Source: Planctomycetota bacterium (GTDB lineage: Bacteria; Planctomycetota; Phycisphaerae; UBA1845). Taken from it: a DNA stretch of 6,576 bases. The position numbers and the translations under genes are program-made. Positions 1-5,678 of this stretch are shown one piece after another. Every line of letters begins with the position of its first letter. The stretch's first letter is position 1. Under the pieces are notes generated by a model that searched no databases, was not told the origin of the DNA, and saw only the letters and a list, made by a program, of their open reading frames with translations. The DNA is taken from positions 1-6,576 of the forward strand of contig JAJRUK010000075.1 in assembly GCA_024277835.1 (NCBI GenBank). The letters run 5' to 3'.

Positions 1-1327
1 ATGGTTCTGATTGTTGCTGTTGGAATGGGCTTCGCTGCGTTTCGGGTCGCATGACGACGAAGATGGTGCGCGTGGGGACCGGGTTGATGACCGGCGGTTT
101 TTCTTGTGTTTTGAGATCCCATTCTTTGACGACGAAGTTGGCGTCTTCGAGTTGTTGGTTCATGACGCTATAGGGTGCGGGAGCTTGGCCCGGCATGCCG
201 CCGAGGAACAGCAGAGGCATGCCGCCGAATCGAACGAAGACGATCGCAGTTTGTTCTTTGTGCGTTGCTCGAAGGATGGCCGAGGTTAGTTTTTCTTCGC
301 CTTTGAAAGCGCGGCGCTCGAACGGCGCTCGCGCCGCGGATGGGTCGATGGGTGGCCAAACTTTGGTGAAGTCGACGATGGTGGCGTCGTCGTCGGTATC
401 AACCAGGATCGCGTTTGAGTTGGGGAGCATCTGGTCGAGCAATTTGTTGATCGAAAGCGGTTTGAGTTCTTGGGTTTTGGTTGTTTCGCCTTCGATGTCA
501 CCGACGATGGAGACGAGTCTGCCGTTGGTGCCTTGCAGATAGTCGACTTGCTGGGGCGGAAGCGAGACGCCTTGCGCGATGACGTCCTGACCAAACTTGC
601 CGATTTGTTTGAAAAGGTCTCCGACCTGCGTGTAGATGGTTTTGATTTCGTTGAGGGCGGCGGCGTATTCGGGCATGGCGAGGGCGACGAGTCCGTCGAT
701 TTTTTCGCGACGTGCCTGTAGTTGTGTTTCGAGTTGGCGGAGGGTTACTTCGACTTGGGCGAGTGGCGATGCGTTGGGGGTGTCGTCGATTCCGCCGGTG
801 GTGACTTTTGCGACGAGGGCTAACTCGTTTTGCAGGGCGGCCCGGATTTTTCCGTCAAGGTCGTCCTGGTACGCTTTGATGCGATCCTGGTAGGCTTTGA
901 TTTCTGACTCAAACTTGGGGATGGTTCGGAGACGCGCGACGAGGGCCTGGAACTTTTGCTGGTCTTTGAGGGGGTTGATCCAATCGGCGCGGATTTTGGT
1001 GCGGTTGTTGAGTTCGTAGAGGTCGAGGAGGTTTTGCGTGGCCTGGCGGTATCGTGATTGGTCCTCTTCTTCGAGGTCTGCCTCAAAGTAGAGGGAGGTG
1101 ATGCGGACGTTCTTGTCGAGGTTTTCCAGAAGGGTTTCCGTACCGTCGCTGAGGCTGTTGATACCGGCGGAGGTCATGTCGACCCTGTACGGTTCGGAGA
1201 AGGCGAACCACTGGCAGAATCCGACAATCCCGATCACTGCGATTGTCGCGAGCAGTACGTTTGCGCCGATCGTCAGGCGACGTTTTCCGGTTTGGTTGTT
1301 GGCGTGTTGAGTTTGCGTTACTGCCAT
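1..1327 (-). CDS. GldG-like ABC transporter auxiliary protein (3' end outside window)
   Basis: Open for 442 codons from ATG at 1327 down to the window edge with no stop, so the C-terminus is missing. One membrane segment lies at about residues 18-43 after a short basic N-terminus. A conserved-looking GldG-type stretch follows (RVDMTSAGINSLSDGTETLL, residues 48-67), then a strongly charged, Gln-rich coiled-coil-like region (about 120-235). A Rossmann-like segment begins near 365, with YSVMNQQLEDANF at 386-398, as in the ABC_transp_aux (PF09822) family. The start is supported by GGAG 8 nt upstream. The gene overlaps the permease stop by 10 bp (ATGGCAGTAA), implying translational coupling. Known GldG proteins sit in the inner membrane with an extracytoplasmic domain and partner an ABC-2 exporter; the substrate is unknown here. 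The coiled coil contains a tandem seven-residue duplication (IKAYQD twice, residues 143-156). The family call rests on pattern and context, not on a search. Confidence 0.85.
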   Translation of the reverse strand, partial: MAVTQTQHANNQTGKRRLTIGANVLLATIAVIGIVGFCQWFAFSEPYRVDMTSAGINSLSDGTETLLENLDKNVRITSLYFEADLEEEDQSRYRQATQNLLDLYELNNRTKIRADWINPLKDQQKFQALVARLRTIPKFESEIKAYQDRIKAYQDDLDGKIRAALQNELALVAKVTTGGIDDTPNASPLAQVEVTLRQLETQLQARREKIDGLVALAMPEYAAALNEIKTIYTQVGDLFKQIGKFGQDVIAQGVSLPPQQVDYLQGTNGRLVSIVGDIEGETTKTQELKPLSINKLLDQMLPNSNAILVDTDDDATIVDFTKVWPPIDPSAARAPFERRAFKGEEKLTSAILRATHKEQTAIVFVRFGGMPLLFLGGMPGQAPAPYSVMNQQLEDANFVVKEWDLKTQEKPPVINPVPTRTIFVVMRPETQRSPFQQQQSEP

Positions 1328-2037
1328 CGCTGCATCTCCAGACGCTTGACGGTTAGGAAGAGAAAAAAGCCCGTTGTCGTGAGGAAAAAGACGACATGGT
1401 TGGTGTCGATCATTCCTCGGATGAAGTCCATGTAGTGGGTTCGGACGGAAAGCTGCTGAAGGATCGCTCGACCAGCGCCTTCGAACTGTTGGGCGAGTCC
1501 CTGCGAGGCGAAGGTCATGAGGATGAGGATCAAAAAGCTCGCGAGCACGGCGATGACCTGGTGCTTCGTGCAGGCGCTGAAAAAAAGGCTCGTCGCGATG
1601 TAGAGACCGCCCAGAAGGACCAGGCCGATGTAGTTGCAGAAAAGAAGTTTGTAGTCGACGTCGCCGTATATTTCGAGAATGATCGGATAGAGAAGCAGCG
1701 TGGCCAACAGGATCAGGTAGAACGCGAAAGCTCCGAGGAATTTGCCGATGACGATTTGCGATTCGGAGACGGGGGCGGTCATGAGCGTTTCGATCGTGCC
1801 GCTGCGAAGCTCGTCGCTGATGAGTCGCGTGGTGAGCATGGGCAGCACGAAGAGAAGGATGAGGACCATCCAGAACTCAAAGAGGTATCGCAGCGATGCT
1901 TCGGCGTTGTTGGCGAAGGTGCCAAGACCAAACGCGAGACCAGCAGCGAAGAGGTAGATCGCGATGACGGCGTAGGCGATGGGGGAGAGGAAATACGCTC
2001 CCAGCTCTCGCCGCGCCATTGTGCAGATTGTGGACAT
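1318..2037 (-). CDS. ABC-2 type permease, GldF-like
   Basis: A complete 239-residue membrane protein with about six hydrophobic segments, near residues 20-41, 52-70, 97-121, 133-153, 160-178 and 215-230. Between segments 2 and 3 it has the ABC-2 permease hallmark DELRSGTIETLMTAPVSES (75-93) followed by GKFLGAF, the cytoplasmic coupling element of NosY/GldF-type permeases. The N-terminus (RRELGAYFLSPIAYAV) and the stretch THYMDFIRGMIDT before the last helix also fit that family. ATG at 2037 has GGAG 12 nt upstream; a second Met at residue 7 is a possible alternative. It is expected to form the membrane channel with the ATPase encoded upstream (2148-3095) and the GldG-like protein encoded downstream. 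The transported substrate cannot be told. The gene is co-directional with both neighbours, but 110 bp of repeat-derived DNA separates it from the ATPase gene. Confidence 0.92.
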   Translation of the reverse strand: MSTICTMARRELGAYFLSPIAYAVIAIYLFAAGLAFGLGTFANNAEASLRYLFEFWMVLILLFVLPMLTTRLISDELRSGTIETLMTAPVSESQIVIGKFLGAFAFYLILLATLLLYPIILEIYGDVDYKLLFCNYIGLVLLGGLYIATSLFFSACTKHQVIAVLASFLILILMTFASQGLAQQFEGAGRAILQQLSVRTHYMDFIRGMIDTNHVVFFLTTTGFFLFLTVKRLEMQRWQ

Positions 2038-2061
2038 GTTTCAAAAATCTCCGTAAACCTC

Positions 2062-2147
2062 ACCGGCTTGAAGCCAGTACCACACTTCTTGGTCGTGACA
2101 CACTCTTGGCTTGTGTCACACACTCGGGCCGTGACCCACTATTCTTG
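2062..2147. repeat. Intergenic palindrome plus tandem ACACT...GTGAC repeat
   Basis: The 110-bp spacer between ATPase and permease genes is mostly repeat. First comes a 17-bp palindrome (2062-2078, ACCGGCTTGAAGCCAGT, one mismatch in 8-bp arms). Three adjoining imperfect units follow, each starting ACACT and ending GTGAC or GTCAC: 2082-2099, 2100-2119 and 2120-2135 (18, 20 and 16 bp). Possible degenerate remains run up to the ATPase stop codon. GTGACACA (2095-2102) and TGTGTCAC (2112-2119) are perfect inverted arms around a 9-nt loop, so the transcript can fold. No open frame of interest is present. I believe such motifs recur in planctomycete intergenic DNA, but that is recollection and was not checked. 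In the operon mRNA it could act as a stability or attenuation element, or be inert. Confidence 0.75.
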
Positions 2148-3095
2148 CTAACGCGGTCGGACGGTTTGCTGCTCTGCCGTTACTTTGATAAAGAAATCTT
2201 CGAGGGTTGCGCCTTCGCGGCGCAACTCGCGAAGTGCCCAGCCCCTGTCTTTTGCGAGTTTGAATAAGTCCTCTCGGACATCGCAGCCTGATTCTGCGCT
2301 GACGGATGTGCGAACCCAGCCATTGGAAGCGGATAGGCTTACGTTCTGGACGCCGGCAATTTTTCTTGTGGCTTCTTCGATGTCGGTTTGGTCTGCTTTG
2401 ACTTCTGCGACGACTGTGCCCTGCTCGCTGAAGCGGTTTCGTAGTTCTTGCGGCGAGCCGGTGGCGACGATTTTTCCTGATGCGATGATAATCGTGTGGT
2501 CGCAGATCTGCTCGACTTCGTGGAGGATGTGCGAGCTTAAGATGACGGTGTGGCGGTCGCCGAGGTCTTTGATGAGGTTGCGCGTTTCGCGAATTTGCGT
2601 CGGGTCAAGGCCGATGGTCGGCTCGTCGAGGATGAGCAGGTCGGGGTCGTGGAGCATCGCATCGGCAAGACCGACGCGCTGTTTCATGCCTTTGGATAGC
2701 TGAACGATCGGGCGGTCGATGAAGCTGCCAAGCCAGCAGCGTTCAGCCACGCGGCGGATGCCCGTCATTCGCTCTTCGCGAGACATACCGCGAAGCTTGC
2801 CGCGGAACTGGAGGTATTCGCGTACGCGCATTTCGGGATAGAGCGGCGTTGACTCGGGCAGGTAGCCCACGCGGCGGCGCACTTCCATCGACTGGCGAAA
2901 GACGTCGAAGCCGCCAACGGTCGCCGTTCCGCCGGAGGCGGGGTGGTAGCAACTGAGAATGCGGATCGTCGTCGTCTTGCCCGCACCGTTGGGGCCTAGG
3001 AATCCGAGCACGCCGCCTCGCTCGACGGCGAAGGAGATGTTGTCCACCGCGAGGAGCGAGCCGTACCGCTTGGTGAGATTTTCTACGCGAACCAT
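2148..3095 (-). CDS. ABC exporter ATPase, GldA/CcmA-like
   Basis: A complete 315-residue cytoplasmic ATP-binding subunit. Motifs in order: Walker A GPNGAGKT (34-41), the Q-loop region GYLPESTPLYPEM (77-89) with Glu where many ABC proteins have Gln, signature LSKGMKQR (133-140), Walker B LLILDEP (153-159), D-loop GLD (162-164) and switch histidine H189. YLPE and LSKG variants are normal in the GldA/NosF/CcmA branch. Residues 225-306 form the extra C-terminal domain of this subfamily. ATG at 3095 gives the expected N-terminus (VRVENLTKRYG); only a weak purine run (GGGG) precedes it. It is the first gene of the leftward operon, drives export through the permease (1318-2037), and is divergent from the gpsA-like gene. 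All catalytic motifs are intact. The substrate is unknown. Confidence 0.95.
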   Translation of the reverse strand: MVRVENLTKRYGSLLAVDNISFAVERGGVLGFLGPNGAGKTTTIRILSCYHPASGGTATVGGFDVFRQSMEVRRRVGYLPESTPLYPEMRVREYLQFRGKLRGMSREERMTGIRRVAERCWLGSFIDRPIVQLSKGMKQRVGLADAMLHDPDLLILDEPTIGLDPTQIRETRNLIKDLGDRHTVILSSHILHEVEQICDHTIIIASGKIVATGSPQELRNRFSEQGTVVAEVKADQTDIEEATRKIAGVQNVSLSASNGWVRTSVSAESGCDVREDLFKLAKDRGWALRELRREGATLEDFFIKVTAEQQTVRPR

Positions 3096-3137
3096 TATCG
3101 TATGCCCCGCAGTTTTGGGTCAATCGAGCACTGGATG

Positions 3138-3159
3138 GACTGGCAGCGCCTTGCCAGTC
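3138..3159. repeat. Perfect 8-bp inverted repeat (hairpin) upstream of ABC operon
   Basis: GACTGGCA (3138-3145) and TGCCAGTC (3152-3159) are perfect complements around a 6-nt loop. The hairpin lies 43 bp upstream of the ATPase start and 153 bp upstream of the gpsA-like start, with no T-tract, so it does not look like an intrinsic terminator. It could be an operator for a dimeric regulator, a 5' leader hairpin of the ABC operon, or a copy of a dispersed palindrome. Its ACTGGC/GCCAGT core resembles the palindrome at 2062-2078. Confidence 0.7.
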
Positions 3160-3291
3160 AGAGCCGGACGGCTGAAGGTAACACCGCGTTCGCCGGCTTG
3201 TCAAGAAAGTTGGTTGTCCCCCATCGCTGCTGTTAAGAATCTGTTGCGCTTGGTTGGGTGCGGGGAGTTGCGGCGGTTGTTGATACGGTGG

Positions 3292-3296
3292 GGAGG
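3292..3296 (+). promoter_or_regulatory. Ribosome binding site candidate near the gpsA-like start
   Basis: GGAGG is the only strong Shine-Dalgarno match near the start. It is 15 nt from the preferred gpsA-like ATG (3312) but only 7 nt from another ATG at 3304, which opens an 11-codon frame ending with TGA at 3337-3339. The site therefore fits the small frame better than the enzyme. Either the gpsA-like gene uses a long spacing, or translation of the small frame feeds into it. Confidence 0.45.
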
Positions 3297-3311
3297 GCGT
3301 ACTATGCGCAT

Positions 3312-4295
3312 ATGCATACTGTTGAGCAAATTGTTGTGATTGGGTCGGGAAACTGGGGGCTTGCGCTGGCGGGTGTTTTTTGCTCGCGACATCCGGTGCG
3401 GGTGTGGACGATCGATGCGGAGGTGGCGCGGACGCTGGACGCCGATCGCGATAAGGCGGGGCTTTACAACAAGCATCCGATTCCCAAAGAGGTCGTCATC
3501 GAAGAGAAGTACGCGACGGACGTGGATGCACGGTCGGCGCTTTTTATTCTGGCGGTGCCGTCGGGACAGGTGCGGGCGGCGGCTCGTGAGCTTGCGACGC
3601 ATGCGAAACATCCGCTTGTTGTGACCGTGTCGAAGGGGTTTGACGCGGAGAAGCAGTGTACGATGAGCGAGGTGATTCGGCGCGAGATTCCCGATGCGCA
3701 TGTGGTGGTTTTGACAGGGCCTACGATTGCGAATGAGGTGGCAGCGGGGTTGCCTACGCGAGCGGTGCTTGCGTGCGATAATTTGATGCACCTCGCGATG
3801 GTTCGCGATGCGCTTCGCAATGATGTGATTCGTTTTGAGGTGAGTCGCAATCCGGTTCATCATGAAACGTGTGCAGCCCTCAAGGGAATTGTCGCGATTG
3901 CTGCGGGGATCGCGGATGGTCTTGGTCTGGGTGCCAATGCGCAGGGCGTGATTATGACGGAGGGGTTGCGCGAGCTTTCGGTGGTTGCATCGTTTTTTGG
4001 GATTCCCGAGAACGTTGCGTACGGTATTTCCGGTGCGGGGGATTTAATCACGACGTGTTTGAGCGCTGATAGTCGGAACCGTCGGTTGGGTGCGATCTTA
4101 GCGGAGGGAAAATCGCTCGAAGAGGCGCTTGGCGAGGTTCGCATGACGGTGGAGGGGGTGGCGATGTCGCGGACGATCGAGACGCTGTGGTCGCTGGACG
4201 TTTCGATCCCGTTGTTTCACTCGGTGAATGCGATTCTTCGAGGCGAAGTGGCGGACGTTCGCAAGGAGCTGTGCGATCTGATCGCGCACTTGTAG
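3312..4295 (+). CDS. gpsA: NAD(P)-dependent glycerol-3-phosphate dehydrogenase-like protein
   Basis: A complete cytoplasmic enzyme of 327 residues (E. coli GpsA is 339). The family reduces dihydroxyacetone phosphate to sn-glycerol 3-phosphate. Visible: Rossmann loop GSGNWG (11-16), VPSGQV, SKG with K108, GPTIANEVAAGLPT, catalytic-type K191 in AALKG, GAGD with D244, and SRNRR (254-258). Most active-site positions are kept, but the usual KN pair is K191-G192, and the common ITRG motif reads MTEG (E217). This may be a divergent paralogue with a shifted substrate. The frame extends upstream to a GTG at 3258, but ATG 3312 puts the start the normal distance before GxGxxG. It is followed 7 bp later by a nucleotidyltransferase gene, which suggests supply of a precursor for activation instead of, or as well as, membrane lipid synthesis. 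Fold confidence is high; exact substrate confidence is moderate. Confidence 0.9.
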   Translation: MHTVEQIVVIGSGNWGLALAGVFCSRHPVRVWTIDAEVARTLDADRDKAGLYNKHPIPKEVVIEEKYATDVDARSALFILAVPSGQVRAAARELATHAKHPLVVTVSKGFDAEKQCTMSEVIRREIPDAHVVVLTGPTIANEVAAGLPTRAVLACDNLMHLAMVRDALRNDVIRFEVSRNPVHHETCAALKGIVAIAAGIADGLGLGANAQGVIMTEGLRELSVVASFFGIPENVAYGISGAGDLITTCLSADSRNRRLGAILAEGKSLEEALGEVRMTVEGVAMSRTIETLWSLDVSIPLFHSVNAILRGEVADVRKELCDLIAHL

Positions 4296-4302
4296 TGGCC
4301 CG

Positions 4303-5214
4303 ATGAAAGCTGTGATCCTGGCAGCGGGGATGGGGCGGCGACTCGCGTCGATGGGGTGGGATCAGCCAAAGTGTCTTTTGACGATCGGGAAGACGACTCT
4401 TCTTGGGAATATCTTGGATTCGATTGCTGCGCGAGGGGTGCGCGAGGCGGTTATTGTCGTTGGGTATCGCCGCGAGCTTGTCGAACGGGAAGCGTCACGG
4501 CATGGCATCTCCTGCGTATTCGTCGAGAACGCGGACTTCGCTACGACGAATACGATCTATTCGCTCTTTCTTGCTCGGGAACATCTCACGGACGATTTTT
4601 TTTATTTCAATGCGGACGTTTGGTTTGATCCTCGGGTGCTTGATCTTTTGATTGACACTTCAGGCGATGAGGACGTGGTGGGCAATAGCCCACCCTACGA
4701 GGTCGGTGCGATTGGGCGGGCGGATGATGGAGGGGTGGCGGACGGTGTGCTGGTTGTTGATGAGAAGCGGTGCGGCGAGGAAGAAGTGAAAGTGGTTGTC
4801 GGTGACGGAGGGCGTGTCTTGCAGATTGGGAAGGCGCTTGATCCGGCGGATTGTGCGGGGGAGTTTGTTGGGATTGCTCGTTTCAACCGGTCGATGTGCT
4901 CGGCGCTTGTTGATTCGCTTGGACGATATTGCGTTGATCGAGATTCGCATGGCGGCGTTTCGCTTGGTCATGGCACCCGGGGGCTGGGTCGTGACGCAGG
5001 GGGAGCTGGTCGCGGCGCGAGGGTGCCTGGTCCTAGCACTCGTCATGATGATTGTCGCGAGGATGGGGTTGATCGAAATCTTTTCTTCGAGGCGGCGGTG
5101 GACGATCTGCTTGGCGAGTTTCGCATAGTGACCGCGGGGCTTGGGGAACTTCGTGCGATTGAAATTGATACGCCGGAGGATTACTCTCGGGCGAAAAGAC
5201 TCTCGGGTTGTTGA
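4303..5214 (+). CDS. LicC-like (phospho-alcohol) nucleotidyltransferase with two repeat-like inserts
   Basis: A complete 303-residue GT-A type nucleotidyltransferase. The N-terminus has the nucleotide loop LAAGMGRRL (6-14), PKCLL with K23, VVGYRRELVE (52-61), TNTIYSLFLA (82-91) and the metal-site-like FNADV (102-106). The C-terminus has GKALDPADCAGEFVGIARF, FFEAAVDDLL (261-270) and EIDTPEDYSRAKRL (287-300, D289 a likely second metal ligand). This pattern fits phosphocholine / polyol-phosphate cytidylyltransferase-like proteins, which make CDP-alcohols from CTP. Relatives are usually about 240-250 residues, as I recall. The excess sits in two places: residues about 125-147, containing a palindromic repeat, and residues about 213-257, Gly/Arg-rich with a 7-residue period. 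Both keep the frame, so the enzyme may still fold. It lies 7 bp after the gpsA-like stop without a clear own ribosome site, so it is probably translated by coupling. The substrate could be glycerol phosphate; this is inferred from the neighbour only. Confidence 0.85.
   Translation: MKAVILAAGMGRRLASMGWDQPKCLLTIGKTTLLGNILDSIAARGVREAVIVVGYRRELVEREASRHGISCVFVENADFATTNTIYSLFLAREHLTDDFFYFNADVWFDPRVLDLLIDTSGDEDVVGNSPPYEVGAIGRADDGGVADGVLVVDEKRCGEEEVKVVVGDGGRVLQIGKALDPADCAGEFVGIARFNRSMCSALVDSLGRYCVDRDSHGGVSLGHGTRGLGRDAGGAGRGARVPGPSTRHDDCREDGVDRNLFFEAAVDDLLGEFRIVTAGLGELRAIEIDTPEDYSRAKRLSGC
4677..4699 (+). repeat. Palindromic repeat inside the nucleotidyltransferase gene
   Basis: GGTGGGC (4677-4683) and GCCCACC (4688-4694) are perfect inverted arms around AATA, followed by CTACG. 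The same layout (GGTG..., CACC, then CTAC) occurs in the intergenic palindrome at 5907-5928. It encodes part of residues 125-133 (VVGNSPPYE), a stretch not expected in the family. Copies of GGGTGGGC-type palindromes are, as I recall, dispersed in several bacterial phyla. Confidence 0.7.
4963..5046 (+). repeat. Four degenerate 21-bp tandem units inside the nucleotidyltransferase gene
   Basis: TTGGTC, TGGGTC, CTGGTC and CTGGTC occur at 4964, 4985, 5006 and 5027, exactly 21 bp apart. The period is seven codons, so the frame is kept. The units encode residues 221-248; the first two read LGHGTRG and LGRDAGG, and Gly is second in every unit. The copies are degenerate, so the array is either old or fast-changing. 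It accounts for most of the second extra segment of this protein. Confidence 0.65.
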
Positions 5215-5280
5215 CTGCTTCGTGATCAAAAAAACGCGACCAACAGGCCCTTTTTCAGGACGTGCTGGCCGCGGTTATGT

Positions 5281-5410
5281 TGGCAACACCCCCGCCAGGG
5301 CTGCCAATCATCGTTTCTCCCCATTGACCGCAACCCCGACCGACCCCCCGACCGGTTTCGACCCCGACAACCACCGACCAACCCCGCCGCCCTCATCTAC
5401 TCCCCCCAAG
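5281..5410. other. C-rich island with inverted base skew
   Basis: By hand count, 5281-5400 has about 60 C and 20 G on the plus strand, whereas the sampled surroundings are G-richer than C. It contains C-runs of 4-6 and scattered CGACC words. The opposite strand therefore has several runs of four to six G and might form a G-quadruplex. No protein is recognisable on either strand. It could be an inserted or inverted segment. Confidence 0.6.
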
Positions 5411-5452
5411 CGCGTCGCCTTTTCGCGGGACGGTTGCTCAGGGCTCCAGGTC

Positions 5453-5512
5453 CACCCGATGGAGGCGTATTGCACCGGGTGTGCCACGGTTTTCTGATAT
5501 TGGGAGTGTGGC
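5453..5512. repeat. Short nested inverted repeats
   Basis: CACCCG (5453-5458) pairs with CGGGTG (5476-5481), and GCCAC (5483-5487) pairs with GTGGC (5508-5512). The arms are short, so this may be chance. The GGGTGTGCCACGG text looks to me like dispersed planctomycete repeat material, unverified. Confidence 0.35.
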
Positions 5513-5678
5513 TGACGGTTGTCTTAGGGCGGGTTGAAAATTCGCTGCGCGTGTCTTGGGGGGCTGCGTCGTTGGGGCTGTGGGGAATAGTGCCCGCGTT
5601 GCGCAGCCGGGTTGGGGAGTGACATAAAGCAGATCGCGGACACGGGTCGCTTGTGTTCGGCGTTTCGGGAAAATTTCT

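Larger units (their letters stand above)
3096..3311. promoter_or_regulatory. Divergent intergenic region, expected to hold both promoters
   Basis: 216 bp lie between the leftward ABC operon and the rightward gpsA-like operon, so promoters for both must lie here or inside the flanking genes. The clearest structure is the hairpin at 3138-3159, listed separately. AGCCG/CGGCT (3162-3173) is a smaller palindrome, and AGCCGG pairs with CCGGCT about 30 bp further on. A possible rightward promoter, TTGGTT (3210) and TAAGAA (3234) with an 18-nt spacer, is weak and not called. No gene is seen here. Confidence 0.5.

Noticed and set aside
1396..2151. 251-codon plus-strand open frame antisense to the permease gene
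   Set aside because: Highly charged Asp/Glu/Arg composition without any motif; the opposite frame is an evident ABC-2 permease. Strand composition leaves few stop codons.
3210..3240. Candidate promoter TTGGTT / TAAGAA upstream of the gpsA-like gene
   Set aside because: The -10 box matches only three of six consensus bases; not better than expected by chance.
3258..3311. Upstream GTG start adding 18 residues to the gpsA-like protein
   Set aside because: The extra residues have no family match; ATG 3312 places the Rossmann motif at residue 11, as usual for the family.
3201..3863. 220-codon minus-strand open frame antisense to the gpsA-like gene
   Set aside because: Arg/His/Asn-rich shadow of a clearly recognisable dehydrogenase; no domain and no plausible start.
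4796..5128. Double frameshift in the nucleotidyltransferase, suggested by an open, hydrophobic second frame
   Set aside because: The family motifs on both sides (GEFVGIARF and FFEAAVDD...EIDTPED) are in the same frame, and the intervening repeat has an exact 21-bp period. An in-frame insert explains it better, though a sequencing check would be worthwhile.
4660..5229. 189-codon minus-strand open frame antisense to the nucleotidyltransferase
   Set aside because: Composition typical of an antisense shadow; the plus frame has family motifs before and after.
5220..5262. Intrinsic terminator after the nucleotidyltransferase (A- and T-runs near 5228 and 5250)
   Set aside because: No stable GC stem sits directly before the T-run on the plus strand; only loose distant arms are present.
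5141..5497. 118-codon plus-strand frame overlapping the end of the nucleotidyltransferase gene and the C-rich island
   Set aside because: Pro/Thr-rich because of C-runs; no ribosome site, no motif, and half of it lies out of frame in a known gene.
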